Positions 17,656-26,866 are shown, numbered from the stretch's first letter. The stretch: DNA of 64,000 nt from Methanohalophilus portucalensis (GCF_002761295.1 NZ_CP017881.1:62001-126000); one strand, 5' to 3'. Made by a program: numbers and translations. The notes: a model not told the origin generated them from the letters alone.

Positions 17656-18039
17656 TTAACGTAGGTCTATCTTCATTTTACCCATGGCGGTTATGTATGA
17701 AATGTCTCCTCCTTCGTTCACCCTGTCCTTGTATTCATCAGGGATCTTCATTTCGAAGGTAGAGTAGTCTTCCATGTCCATGAGCTGGGCGATGTCTCCT
17801 GAGACGGAAAGTACCTGTGCACTTTTCCTTTCGACAATAGGCACAAAGGTCTTTGAGGAAACGGAGCTTACGATTGAGCGTTTTTGTCCATCGAAGATAC
17901 CAACTGCGTCAATCCTTGCTTTAGCAGAACCGTGTTTTCCGGGTTTGGATTTTGACAGGCCCTTGATAATGCATGGTTCGTCATCGATAATTACGTATTT
18001 ACCTTCCTTGAGTTCCTTTACTTCAACCTGTTGTTTCAT
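17656..18039 (-). CDS. Translation initiation factor aIF5A
   Basis: The 127-residue protein is the archaeal homologue of eIF5A/EF-P, which relieves ribosome stalling at proline-rich sequences. The hypusination loop SKPGKHGSAK places the modified Lys at residue 35. The N-terminal SH3-like and C-terminal OB domains are complete. It leads the transcript into speB. Confidence 0.95.
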   Translation of the reverse strand: MKQQVEVKELKEGKYVIIDDEPCIIKGLSKSKPGKHGSAKARIDAVGIFDGQKRSIVSSVSSKTFVPIVERKSAQVLSVSGDIAQLMDMEDYSTFEMKIPDEYKDRVNEGGDISYITAMGKMKIDLR

Positions 18040-18125
18040 GTGATTATACTCCTTTGATAAATTATGAACATTTGATAGTCAGGGGTATAATTTTCGGTTC
18101 CCTTATATCAACTTAACGAACTGAT

Positions 18126-18470
18126 TCATCGTAATAAATGGCTTTTTTCCATTTCCAGTAATTTTTTCTTTAATTCTGTGCCACCTGCATAGCCACCTAT
18201 ACTATTTTTAGCAACTACCCTGTGGCAGGGTATTACCAGGGGGTAGGGATTTTTGTTAAGCGCCCGGCCGACTGCCCGACTTGCTTTGATTTTTCCAATA
18301 TCTTTTGCCAGTTGGCCGTAGGTGCGTGTTTGTCCGTAGGGAATCTTTCGGGTGGCTTCCAGGACTTCCCGCTGGAACTTTGTAAGATGTGTAAGGTCCG
18401 GGTCATATTTCAGGAAATCCACATACTCTCCTGAGAGATATTTCATAATGTCGCAACACAGCTGTTGCAT
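18126..18470 (-). CDS. ogt: Methylated-DNA-protein cysteine methyltransferase
   Basis: This suicide enzyme removes alkyl groups from O6-alkylguanine. The active site IPCHRVVAKN, the DNA-binding helix region TRTYGQLAKDIGKIKASRAVGRALNKNP and the C-terminal GGYAGGTELKKKLLEME are all present. At 114 residues it is close to the minimal catalytic domain, and the N-terminal domain of longer enzymes is nearly absent. The ATG at 18470 lies three bases before the matrixin stop codon region, so it is probably coupled to that gene. Confidence 0.92.
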   Translation of the reverse strand: MQQLCCDIMKYLSGEYVDFLKYDPDLTHLTKFQREVLEATRKIPYGQTRTYGQLAKDIGKIKASRAVGRALNKNPYPLVIPCHRVVAKNSIGGYAGGTELKKKLLEMEKSHLLR

Positions 18471-18472
18471 AT

Positions 18473-19168
18473 TTATTTTTTGCCTTCAAAAACCTCCTTC
18501 TCGATTTGTTTGCGTTGCTTGCGCATCTTCCTCCAGCCAATCCCGTGGTATCCGATTATGGTTACGATTAATATGATCGCACCTATCAGGTAGGGGAAAG
18601 TGGATTTCAAGAGGAGGGGATTGATGTTGTCACGTTGTTCGTAGCTGGGATACATGATATCTCCCCTGTCTGTGCTATGTCCCAGTCCCAGGGCATGTCC
18701 TATTTCGTGTTTGGACACCTCCTGCATATTTGCATCACCATATTGTACCCAGGAAAAACCCTGGTAATTTCCTGCTTCAAGCACTATTTCAGCATGCAGG
18801 TATTTGTTCCCGACAATGGTGGGTCTACAGTATCCAGCTACTCCTTCACCGGCTCCTTCGACCTTTTCAAGATTTTCCACCCAGCGAACATTTATGTCCG
18901 CGTCAGGATCATCGATGATTTTGAAAACCGGCTGGTAACTGAGGGCCCCGTTTCCACCTTTTTCCCAGTATTTCAGGGCAATTTCTACCTGTTCTCTGTA
19001 GGTGGGGCTGTAGTGTTCAGGCGTATCCTTATCATCTATATATACTGTTATGGGGCTGTGGTCCCAGGGTCTGTCTGATATTTTTTCAATATCTGCAAGG
19101 GACGTGCTGGTGAAAAATATCATGACGGCAAGTAGTACGAAAAGGATTTTTCTAGCCGGTTTTTTCAT
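18473..19168 (-). CDS. Membrane-anchored matrixin-family zinc metalloprotease
   Basis: The protein has an N-terminal signal segment (KILFVLLAVMIFFTS), an extracellular catalytic domain and a C-terminal membrane helix (PYLIGAIILIVTIIGYHGIGW) with a basic cytoplasmic tail. The zinc motif HEIGHALGLGHS and the Met-turn DIMYPS are typical of matrixins (metzincins). There is no obvious cysteine-switch propeptide, although two Cys do not appear to be paired in the visible prodomain. An in-frame TTG at 19177 is four bases after a GGAGG and is an alternative start to the ATG at 19168. The substrate may be the surface layer, which is inference. Confidence 0.85.
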   Translation of the reverse strand: MKKPARKILFVLLAVMIFFTSTSLADIEKISDRPWDHSPITVYIDDKDTPEHYSPTYREQVEIALKYWEKGGNGALSYQPVFKIIDDPDADINVRWVENLEKVEGAGEGVAGYCRPTIVGNKYLHAEIVLEAGNYQGFSWVQYGDANMQEVSKHEIGHALGLGHSTDRGDIMYPSYEQRDNINPLLLKSTFPYLIGAIILIVTIIGYHGIGWRKMRKQRKQIEKEVFEGKK

Positions 19169-19250
19169 ACCAATCAATAATCCTCCATCAAAAATAAAGA
19201 TTGCCCGGAATGCAATTATATTTTAATAGTAGTAGAATTATTTTCTTCCT

Positions 19251-20018
19251 ATGTTTAAAAAGTCATTAATCATGGGTGTTGCTCTTCTCATACTTATTTC
19301 GTGTGGATGTCTTTCTTCGGATGAAAACCAGATCGTGAATTCGACCACAACGGTTGCCAGCGTGATAGATGGGGATACTTTCGTGACGGATTCCGGGGAG
19401 AAAGTGAGACTAATCGGGATAGATACTCCGGAGGTAGATGAACCCTATTATAACGAGGCAAAAGATTATTTGTCCACCCGGATCGAAGGTAAGCAGGTTT
19501 TGCTGGAAGGGGACAGCAGTAACCGGGATACTTATGGCCGTCTCTTGAGATATGTCTGGCTAGACGGTGAACTGGTAAACAGGGAGCTTGTGGAAGAAGG
19601 ACTGGCTCTGTCCAAAGTATATGAGCCCGACACGAAGTATCAGCATATTTTTGCTGAAGCCCAGCAACATGCAAGAGCTGAGAAATCAGAAATCTGGTCC
19701 TATTCGAAAAATAACAATACTGCAGTTATTTCTTATCTGGAAGCAGGTAACCATATAGGTGAGGTGAAAACGGTTGAAGGTAGGGTGGTATCAACAGCTA
19801 AAATTGAGGAGGATGGCATAATCTATCTGAATTTCCATGATCCTTACAAAGGTTACTTCACTGTAATTATATGGCAGGATAGCTGGTCAAACTTTCCTCA
19901 ATCTCCTGATACTTACTATGAGGGTAAGGATGTGCTAGTGACAGGTAAGATCAAGGATTACAAGGGCACACCTGAGATTGAGATAAGCGGAGTTTCACAG
20001 ATTGAAATTGTGAGATGA
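19251..20018 (+). CDS. Lipoprotein thermonuclease-like nuclease with C-terminal OB-like domain
   Basis: The N-terminus is a lipoprotein signal (hydrophobic run ending in ISCGC, residues 16-20). A staphylococcal-nuclease domain follows at about 35-145, with VIDGDTFV, the Arg-bearing RLIGIDTPE and the DTYGRLLRYVW Arg site, so catalysis looks intact. Residues 160-255 form a second beta-rich domain (VKTVEGRVVSTAKIEEDG ... DVLVTGKIKDYKGTPEIEI) resembling an OB-fold of the type seen after such nucleases. It likely degrades extracellular DNA or RNA at the cell surface. The gene is divergent from the matrixin protease. Confidence 0.88.
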   Translation: MFKKSLIMGVALLILISCGCLSSDENQIVNSTTTVASVIDGDTFVTDSGEKVRLIGIDTPEVDEPYYNEAKDYLSTRIEGKQVLLEGDSSNRDTYGRLLRYVWLDGELVNRELVEEGLALSKVYEPDTKYQHIFAEAQQHARAEKSEIWSYSKNNNTAVISYLEAGNHIGEVKTVEGRVVSTAKIEEDGIIYLNFHDPYKGYFTVIIWQDSWSNFPQSPDTYYEGKDVLVTGKIKDYKGTPEIEISGVSQIEIVR

Positions 20019-20032
20019 AATTAAGGGGGCCT

Positions 20033-20059
20033 TTGTCAGCTCCCTTTTTGCACAATTGG
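20033..20059 (+). terminator. Hairpin plus T run after the surface nuclease gene
   Basis: AAGGGGGC (20033-20040) pairs with GCTCCCTT (20049-20056) with one G-T wobble. The loop is eight bases and a run of five T follows (20055-20059). It starts 15 bases after the stop codon at 20018. Confidence 0.65.
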
Positions 20060-20069
20060 TTCACTATTG

Positions 20070-20315
20070 TTAATGTAGCATCGTCACTATTTTACTTGAT
20101 ATTTTTTTAAAAACCGAAATAGCAATAGCGATTATCGCATATAACAGCAAAATGGCGAAAATACTGCCTATTATGTAGCCAGGAAGCATTAAGTATGAGT
20201 TATAATCTCCCGGAGTTGGATGGAAGTAGATAACTAAATAATATAATATTGTATTTATTGCCAGTATAACCAGTGCTACAGTTGACAATTTGTTAATAGA
20301 TGGCTTTCGTAACAT
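20070..20315 (-). CDS. Small membrane protein of unknown function
   Basis: The 81-residue protein has two predicted membrane helices (TVALVILAINTILYYLVIY and a second at YIIGSIFAILLLYAIIAIAI) separated by a short polar loop (HPTPGDYNSY). It has a basic N-terminus and a basic C-terminal tail (VFKKISSK). I recognise no family. It is convergent with the nuclease gene and is more AT-rich than the genes around it. Confidence 0.55.
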   Translation of the reverse strand: MLRKPSINKLSTVALVILAINTILYYLVIYFHPTPGDYNSYLMLPGYIIGSIFAILLLYAIIAIAISVFKKISSKIVTMLH

Positions 20316-20484
20316 TGTAAATAAAAAATATGACTATTATTACTTATTAAATTTGTGGGTATGACTTTATCAAATGAACTAGTACTATCATTTAGATTAA
20401 TCCAGTCTCTTTACTCCTATAAGTCACACAACTATTAGGCAATCGGACGAAAAATATTAATCGGCTTCTCTCGCTTTATCAAGT

Positions 20485-21294
20485 ATGGAAAACAAACTGG
20501 CAGTGGTCTTTGACAGTGCGGGAACATTGTTGCATATGTATCGTGTTGCCAGGGATATGTCCAATGGGATGATGCTGGAAGATATAGAAAGCACGATGCT
20601 GGTGGCAGGTCGCAAAGGCAGGGCACTTGTAGTGCTCCATGCTGATATGGAGATGATACTGGAGTCACAACCCCGCCGGTTACTTTCGGATTTCATGGAA
20701 AAAGAACACGTAGAGCTGGATGTGAGTTGTTCCAATGGTGAGGTATCTCCCTCTGAAATCTCAAAAATCGTCCAGCAAAGCGATGTGGTGCTCGGAGATG
20801 TCCAGGAGGTATTTTGCAGGGTAAAGACTCGCTGTCCCAATATCTTTTACCTGGCGTGTGGGTTTATAGTAGATGTTGTTGAGCAATCAGTAACCTATGT
20901 GGTTAGTACAGGGGGCCGCCTTTATCCTGAAAGCAAGGATACTTTGCAAGCTCTTCATCAGAGGGGAGCGGGTCTTTATATTGCCTCAGGAGATAGCATG
21001 AAAAACCTTAGCAGGCTTTCCCGTTGCATAGGTGTTCCTATTGATGGGGTTTTTGATATTGCCTCAACATTTGACAAGGAAAGAATAGTTAAGGATCTCA
21101 AAAAACAATACGATAAAGTAATTATGGTGGGGGACGGAATGAACGATATGCTGGCATTAAGGTCCGCTGATATAGGAATTCTTACAGTTCAACAGGGTGA
21201 TTCCCGTCCTTCAAGATTGCAGGAATCTGCTGATGTTGTGGTTGGCAATATTTCCGAGGTTGTCAGGTTTGCAGATGAGGCTATTTCATCTTAA
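20485..21294 (+). CDS. HAD-superfamily protein, soluble P-type ATPase-like
   Basis: The 269-residue protein carries HAD motif I as FDSAGTLL (nucleophile Asp plus the later T) and motif IV as VMVGDGMNDMLALRSADIGI, which is the signature of the P-domain of P-type ATPases, but it has no membrane segments. The middle third (IASGDS, motif II) completes the fold. It precedes the methyl-coenzyme M reductase activation operon by 222 bp, but with its own leader, so it may not be cotranscribed. The substrate is unknown. Confidence 0.82.
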   Translation: MENKLAVVFDSAGTLLHMYRVARDMSNGMMLEDIESTMLVAGRKGRALVVLHADMEMILESQPRRLLSDFMEKEHVELDVSCSNGEVSPSEISKIVQQSDVVLGDVQEVFCRVKTRCPNIFYLACGFIVDVVEQSVTYVVSTGGRLYPESKDTLQALHQRGAGLYIASGDSMKNLSRLSRCIGVPIDGVFDIASTFDKERIVKDLKKQYDKVIMVGDGMNDMLALRSADIGILTVQQGDSRPSRLQESADVVVGNISEVVRFADEAISS

Positions 21295-21516
21295 CACTAT
21301 CAGAAGCCGGTTTTAAAAAGTTAACAGCGATATAATTATGCGTTACGTTTATGTAGTGTTCAATGTAATCCAGTTATAAAATACCAGATTTAAATTTTTG
21401 GTTATGTTGGGCCTGCTCACAGGTTTATGGTTTTGTGCATACCGTGCAAAAAGTTAAGTACATTTACTGTATAATCTCAAAACAGGTCTGATAATATCCA
21501 TGTTGGAGGTACTAAA

Positions 21517-23130
21517 ATGTCATTATTCATCGAGATCAAAGACCTTACCATCTCTTATAATGGTGCAGCGGTCTTAAAGAATATCAATCTCAACATAAAT
21601 GAAGGTGAAGTTGTCGGAATCCTGGGAAAAAGCGGTTCCGGTAAAACTGTATTGATGCATGCGCTTCGCGGTGCCGAGGAATTAGATGAAATCACAGGTT
21701 CAATAATCTATCACGTTGCGCGTTGTGAAAAATGTGGTTATATAGAACCGCCCAGTATGGTGGGGAAGGCCTGTTCACATTGCGAAAACAGTAATTTTGA
21801 AGCGTTTGAAGCTGATTTTGCAAAACTTGGCATTCATAATAACGAACGCAGGGCGGTATCCCGAAGGGTAGCAATTATGCTCCAGAGGACTTTTGCCCTT
21901 TATGGAGATGACAGGGTAATTGCCAATGTAGTAAATTCCCTGACAGAGATTGGTTACAGTGGTCCCGATGCGATGGAACGTGCCGTTGAACTGCTGGAGG
22001 AGGTCCGTCTCTCCCACAGGATGATGCACGTGGCCCGTGATTTAAGTGGTGGTGAGAAACAGAGGGTGGTTCTTGCACGCCAGCTTGTGAGAAATCCCAT
22101 GTTGCTGCTTGCCGACGAACCGACAGGAACCCTGGACCCCAGGACAGCAAAAGTGGTACATGATGTTGTCGAGGATACAGTTTCCTCCCACAACATGACA
22201 ATGATAATCACTTCTCACTGGTCGGATGTCATTGAAGATCTGGCTGATAGGGCAATTATTCTCGAGGAAGGGGAAATTGTATGTGAAGGTGATGCCTGTG
22301 ATGTTTCCCGCGACTTTATGAAAATGGTTACTGACATTGGTGAATGGGAAAAAGCCAATGTAGGCGAGGATATCATCAGAGTTGAGGACCTCGTTAAAAA
22401 ATACATTTCTGTTTCAAGAGGAGTAGTTTATGCCGTAGGCGGTGTGAGCTTTAATGTGAAGGAAGGTGAGATATTCGGGCTTGCAGGTACCAGTGGTGCA
22501 GGGAAGACAACTACTTCTGAAATGCTTATGGGCAATGTACAACCAACAAGCGGGGCAGTGCATGTTCGCGTTGGTGATGAGTGGGTGAATATGAGGGAAC
22601 CCGGAGCTGACAACAGGGGCCGTGCGGTTCGCTACATGGGTATCCTGCATCAGGAATATGGTTTGTACACACACAGGACAATCATCGATAATCTGACCGA
22701 ATCAATCGGGATTGATCTTCCCTACGAACTTGCTACCAGGAAGGCTATCAATACTCTTGTGACAACCGGTTTTACTGAAAAGAAAGCCAAATCCATCCTT
22801 CCTAAAATGGCTGATGAGATAAGTGAAGGAGAGAGGCACAGGGTTGCTCTGGCCCAGATTTTAATGAAAGAACCAAATATCATTTTAATGGATGAACCAA
22901 CCGGCACAATGGATCCGATCACAAGGACCGAGGTAACCAAATCCATCCTGAAGGCAAGGGAAGAGATGGGCAATACATTTGTGATAGTTTCGCATGATAT
23001 GGATTTCCTTGAGGATATCTGTGATCGTGTAGCACTAATGAGGGATTCAAAGATAGTTGATATCGGAGAACCAGAAACGGTCCTTTCCCAGCTTACTGAA
23101 AAGGAACTTGAAGAAGTTCCTCAACAGTAA
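21517..23130 (+). CDS. atwA: Methyl-coenzyme M reductase system component A2
   Basis: Component A2 is a duplicated soluble ABC ATPase required for ATP-dependent reductive activation of methyl-coenzyme M reductase. The first half has Walker A GKSGSGKT (residues 37-44), signature LSGGEKQR and Walker B LLLADEPTGTLDP. The second half has AGTSGAGKTT, a degenerate signature ISEGERHR and ILMDEPTGTMDP. Between Walker A and the rest of half one lies a zinc-ribbon insert with Cys 70, 73, 86 and 89. There are no membrane segments. A GGAGGT site precedes the ATG, and the gene opens the marker-protein operon. Confidence 0.95.
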   Translation: MSLFIEIKDLTISYNGAAVLKNINLNINEGEVVGILGKSGSGKTVLMHALRGAEELDEITGSIIYHVARCEKCGYIEPPSMVGKACSHCENSNFEAFEADFAKLGIHNNERRAVSRRVAIMLQRTFALYGDDRVIANVVNSLTEIGYSGPDAMERAVELLEEVRLSHRMMHVARDLSGGEKQRVVLARQLVRNPMLLLADEPTGTLDPRTAKVVHDVVEDTVSSHNMTMIITSHWSDVIEDLADRAIILEEGEIVCEGDACDVSRDFMKMVTDIGEWEKANVGEDIIRVEDLVKKYISVSRGVVYAVGGVSFNVKEGEIFGLAGTSGAGKTTTSEMLMGNVQPTSGAVHVRVGDEWVNMREPGADNRGRAVRYMGILHQEYGLYTHRTIIDNLTESIGIDLPYELATRKAINTLVTTGFTEKKAKSILPKMADEISEGERHRVALAQILMKEPNIILMDEPTGTMDPITRTEVTKSILKAREEMGNTFVIVSHDMDFLEDICDRVALMRDSKIVDIGEPETVLSQLTEKELEEVPQQ

Positions 23131-23160
23131 CTTTATTATTAAGTGCTCTCTATGTAGTGA

Positions 23161-24723
23161 TTGGAGGAATTAGGGACGATTCAAGTGCTTGTTAACGGCG
23201 AGAAGTTATCTCTCCCGGATGGTGCTACAGTACAAACAGCCATCGACACAGCAGAGGCACCATACAAAATAGGTGCATCCGTGGGCATTCTCAAAAAGTC
23301 GGAAAGTGTTCGCTCTGAAAGTGTAAGGGAGTACAGGGTCAAGACCACAAAAGGAGAATTACGCCTTGAAATAATTGATCATCTTTCCGCTTCTGCCCGC
23401 AGGTGGATGGAAGGTTTCAAGCAATATGAAGGAATTTCCCTGCGCTGGGGTAGCAAGGATGCCACAGCATTTGGCCCATTTTCGGAATCTCTGAAACCGG
23501 AAAGAAATTCCACAAAGCTGGATAAATATGATGTATTATTTTCAGCTGGGGGATATAACCCTTCTAATTTCCATCTTCTTTTTTCCCTTGCAGAGCATTC
23601 TGCAGACTACGGTGCACCTGTAGATGGCCCTTTTGCCAGGGTCGTGGGCGGTAAGAAACTTCTGACCAGTTTTGAGCGTTCTGATCGCATTCTTGAAATT
23701 GAACCCGTAATTGAATGGCAGGAATCTGCAAAACACCTGGTCACAGATGATACTAGCACAACCCTGGAGGATGGTGATGGTCTCTTTACCTTTATAAAGG
23801 TAAAACTTGCTCTTGAATCCCCTGAAGGAGCTGAATTTTTCTTTGGTCTAATTAAGGATGGACTTTTCAAAGTTGACGATGAATCCAGTTCTTTCATAAG
23901 TGACAATAGTTTAAAAGGTGAGATCTGCTCCTTTGAAAACTTTGAAGCACGAAAGGATGGTGCGGTATGGGTACGAACTGCAGGTTATGGAACCGGTAAA
24001 GTGTTCATCTCCCGTGATGAAAGAGCTGCCAGTGTTGTACATTCTGTAATTGGCCATATAGAACAAGGTATTGAACTTATCCATATGGCAGGAAGGGATC
24101 ACTCTATATTTGTAAAGACGAATCCTGCTCCCATCAATATACTTGGTATTGGCTTTAAAGAAGCTGAAAAACATCTTGAAGGACTGGGAATTGAACTGGT
24201 ACGTGAAGGTTATAAAGAAGACGATTCCAATATTGTGAAATTAAACCCCTCCAGTACTATCGATATCCTGCTGGCAAAAAAAGTAATTGCAACCGGGGCA
24301 CCGGATTCTCTTGTTATCCGTGTTGAACTGTATGATGACCTCGCTCCTAAAACCCTGGATTTCTTCAGGCATGCAGTAGGTCTTACCTTCAGGCCTATAG
24401 GTACATTGCCTGTGATGATGATATATGAAGATACATACCTGTTTAAAGCCGCAAAGTCCGCTGAAAAATATAAGGAAATTTTGCCGGAAAACGTGCTTGT
24501 GGATAAAACCAAAGCTTTTGAGATTGGGATTACTAACCAGGCCGCTAAAAGAATGGGTATTGTGGGAGTTAAAACAGAGGATGACGATCTGTTTGGTCCC
24601 ACCGGAGAGAAATTTTCAAGTACCAATATAATAGGAAAAATCCTTGAGCCTGAGAAATTCAAGGCATTAACCGAAAAGGATACCATGTACGTTCTGGAAA
24701 GTAACAAGGAGGAGATTGAATGA
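23161..24723 (+). CDS. mmp3: Methanogenesis marker protein 3
   Basis: This protein is restricted to methanogens and relatives. The N-terminus resembles a beta-grasp (ubiquitin/ThiS-like) domain (VLVNGEKLSLPDGATVQTAI). The C-terminal third resembles a cyclophilin-type fold (VIRVELYDDLAPKTLDFFRHA ... TYLFKAAKSAEKY). From memory, Mmp3 copurifies with McrC, Mmp7, Mmp17 and A2 in the reductase activation complex. The start is uncertain. TTG at 23161 is taken here, but a GGAGG at 23163-23167 would suit ATT at 23179, and an AGGG at 23172-23175 would suit GTG at 23185. Confidence 0.92.
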   Translation: MEELGTIQVLVNGEKLSLPDGATVQTAIDTAEAPYKIGASVGILKKSESVRSESVREYRVKTTKGELRLEIIDHLSASARRWMEGFKQYEGISLRWGSKDATAFGPFSESLKPERNSTKLDKYDVLFSAGGYNPSNFHLLFSLAEHSADYGAPVDGPFARVVGGKKLLTSFERSDRILEIEPVIEWQESAKHLVTDDTSTTLEDGDGLFTFIKVKLALESPEGAEFFFGLIKDGLFKVDDESSSFISDNSLKGEICSFENFEARKDGAVWVRTAGYGTGKVFISRDERAASVVHSVIGHIEQGIELIHMAGRDHSIFVKTNPAPINILGIGFKEAEKHLEGLGIELVREGYKEDDSNIVKLNPSSTIDILLAKKVIATGAPDSLVIRVELYDDLAPKTLDFFRHAVGLTFRPIGTLPVMMIYEDTYLFKAAKSAEKYKEILPENVLVDKTKAFEIGITNQAAKRMGIVGVKTEDDDLFGPTGEKFSSTNIIGKILEPEKFKALTEKDTMYVLESNKEEIE

Positions 24724-25154
24724 GCGGGGAGGATGTTGATGAGATTACAAAGATCGTGGTGATTGACTCAGACAGTGTACTTCCTTCTGATGCTGCGATG
24801 AAAATCTATGAGTCCGATGTAGATATTACCATTAAGGAAACCTGTTTCGGCACAATGGTAACAGGTCCGCGTGATTCAGTGGAAAAGGTAGTAGCCGAAG
24901 TAAGGGCCCTTGATCCGAATCATGTTTTTGTGAAACAGAGGGGTTTCCCGCCAGGTGATGAACGTCGCTGCAGGGCTTCCAGAGGCGGAGGTCCAAGGCC
25001 GGGGTTTCATTACCTGAGAACCGAAGTAGCATCATTGCCCATCATCAGCAGAGCTCTTGATGAGTATGAAACATATAATCCGTCTGAAAAGGAAGAATCT
25101 CCTGACAAAATTTCACCATCCAAACTTAAAGATATTATAGAATCCGAATTATGA
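24720..25154 (+). CDS. mmp6: Methanogenesis marker protein 6
   Basis: The 144-residue protein matches the marker 6 family, with FGTMVTGPRDSVEKVV, the conserved Arg-rich FVKQRGFPPGDERRCRASRGGGPRPG core and HYLRTEV. The start overlaps the mmp3 stop by four bases (ATGA), indicating translational coupling. Its biochemical role is unknown. Gene order places it with the reductase activation machinery. Confidence 0.92.
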   Translation: MSGEDVDEITKIVVIDSDSVLPSDAAMKIYESDVDITIKETCFGTMVTGPRDSVEKVVAEVRALDPNHVFVKQRGFPPGDERRCRASRGGGPRPGFHYLRTEVASLPIISRALDEYETYNPSEKEESPDKISPSKLKDIIESEL

Positions 25155-25163
25155 GGTGACACC

Positions 25164-25619
25164 TTGGCAAAAATTTTCATCTATCCCACTAACAGCCTTA
25201 TCCTTTCTGATCTTGTTGAAAGGTTTGGCCATAAACCCCTTGCAATGATGGAGAAGATCCGGGAAAAAATCACTACAGTAGGTGTAGATTCCCCGCCGAT
25301 AAATATTACTCCCGAAGATCCCAAACTTGGTTTGAAATATGCTGCAGTGGAAGTTCCTGCCGGTGTGAGGGGCCGCATGTCCATAGTGGGTCCCCAGATT
25401 GATGAAGCCGAAGCTGCGATCATAGTGCTGGATTCGGCATCTGCTTTTGGTTGCATGGGTTGTGCACGTACCAATGAACTTACTAAGTTCCTTGCACGCC
25501 AAAAGGACATCCCCCGTCTTGAAGTCAAATATCCTCGCACCGAAGAAGAAGGTAAAGATTTTGTATACCAGATTGCTGAATTCCTTAAATCCCTGCCTAA
25601 CGAGGAGGATGAAGAATGA
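25164..25619 (+). CDS. mmp5: Methanogenesis marker protein 5
   Basis: The 151-residue protein begins at a TTG codon eight bases after a GAGGTGA site. It opens with [22 protein letters not shown] and has a conserved CMGCART CxxC pair near residue 95 that could bind metal or act in thiol chemistry. The stop overlaps the mmp15 start. No biochemical function is known. Confidence 0.92.
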   Translation: MAKIFIYPTNSLILSDLVERFGHKPLAMMEKIREKITTVGVDSPPINITPEDPKLGLKYAAVEVPAGVRGRMSIVGPQIDEAEAAIIVLDSASAFGCMGCARTNELTKFLARQKDIPRLEVKYPRTEEEGKDFVYQIAEFLKSLPNEEDEE

Positions 25620-26860
25620 GTAATTCTGATAAAGTAAAGATAGCACTGGTTTCATGCGGTTCTGAATATGCCGGAGTCCAGAAGGAACTGGAATCGGCAG
25701 CATCTTCCTTGAATGCTGAACTTGTTTATCCGGAGATGGACGTGTCATCTCTGGATACCATCGGGAAGGAATTCGGACTGGAAGTTGCAAGTCCTGATCT
25801 GCGTCTCATGATGGCCCGGGCAAAAGCTGTAGTAGAAGGCGTGGCTCCGGTGGACGGTGTATTTGTTGCTACCTGTTTCCGATGCGCGGAAGCTGCGATT
25901 GTTCGTAATGAAGTGCGTCGTTATATATTTGAAGATTCAGGCCTGCCGGTTATAAGTTATTCCTTTACAGAGCGAACGACTGCAGCAACTTTGCTGACAC
26001 GTATGGAAGCCCTGACAACCATTGCAAAGAGCAAACATTTACTTGCAAGGGAGAATCAGGAAGGATTGACTGCAGGTATTGATTCTGGTTCAACCACTAC
26101 CAAAGCTGTAGTTATGAGGGACAATGAGATAATCGGTGAAGGCTGGGTCCCCACCATCAAAGTGCTTGAAAGTGCTGAAAAAGCCCTTCAGCAGGCACTG
26201 GACCAGGCTGGTGTGAAGAGGGAGGACCTGCAGGCAATTGGTACAACAGGCTACGGACGTTTCCTTATAGGCGATCACTTCAATGCCGACCTTATGCAGG
26301 AAGAAATCACGGTAAATTCCAAGGGTGCGGTCTACCTTGCAAAGGCACAGCAGGGCGATGCCACTGTAATTGATATTGGTGGAATGGACAACAAAGCCAT
26401 TTCCGTACAGGATGGCATTCCCGGCATGTTCACCATGGGAGGCGTTTGTGCTGGTGCTTCGGGCAGATTCCTTGAAATGACGTCCAAGAGACTGGGTGTA
26501 GATATCACGGAACTCGGGGATCTTGCAATCAAGGGAATGCAGAAAAATGTAGAAATGAACAGTTATTGTATTGTTTTCGGAATCCAGTCCCTGGTAAATT
26601 CCCTTGCCAAGGGAGCTACGCCCGAAGATGTGGCTGCTGCAGCGTGTCACAGTGTTGTGGAACAAATATTTGAACAGCAGCTTCAGGAAGTTGAAGTTAA
26701 AGAACCTCTTATCCTGGTGGGCGGTTCATCCCTGATCGCAGGTGTACCCAAAGCTCTGAAAGAACTGCTCAAGATCGATGTCGTTGTTCCTCCTCATTCT
26801 CAGGATATCGGTGCAGTGGGTGCTGCGTTGCTTGTTTCCGGTTTTGTGGATAAGGAGTGA
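25616..26860 (+). CDS. mmp15: Methanogenesis marker protein 15, ASKHA/dehydratase-activator-like ATPase
   Basis: Residues 150-414 form an acetate kinase/Hsp70/actin-fold ATPase like the activators of 2-hydroxyacyl-CoA dehydratases: [25 protein letters not shown] and [11 protein letters not shown]. The two cysteines that hold the bridging [4Fe-4S] cluster in those activators have counterparts here, in [13 protein letters not shown] and MNSYCIVF. The N-terminal 140 residues form an extra domain with a CFRC pair. The expected activity is ATP-driven transfer of low-potential electrons. The gene is coupled to mmp5 by a four-base overlap. Confidence 0.93.
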   Translation: MSNSDKVKIALVSCGSEYAGVQKELESAASSLNAELVYPEMDVSSLDTIGKEFGLEVASPDLRLMMARAKAVVEGVAPVDGVFVATCFRCAEAAIVRNEVRRYIFEDSGLPVISYSFTERTTAATLLTRMEALTTIAKSKHLLARENQEGLTAGIDSGSTTTKAVVMRDNEIIGEGWVPTIKVLESAEKALQQALDQAGVKREDLQAIGTTGYGRFLIGDHFNADLMQEEITVNSKGAVYLAKAQQGDATVIDIGGMDNKAISVQDGIPGMFTMGGVCAGASGRFLEMTSKRLGVDITELGDLAIKGMQKNVEMNSYCIVFGIQSLVNSLAKGATPEDVAAAACHSVVEQIFEQQLQEVEVKEPLILVGGSSLIAGVPKALKELLKIDVVVPPHSQDIGAVGAALLVSGFVDKE

Positions 26861-26866
26861 TTATAA

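Noticed and set aside
25616-26860. Mmp15 as a true (R)-2-hydroxyacyl-CoA dehydratase activator
   Set aside because: No dehydratase subunit genes are adjacent, and the context is entirely methanogenesis markers, so only the mechanism is likely shared.
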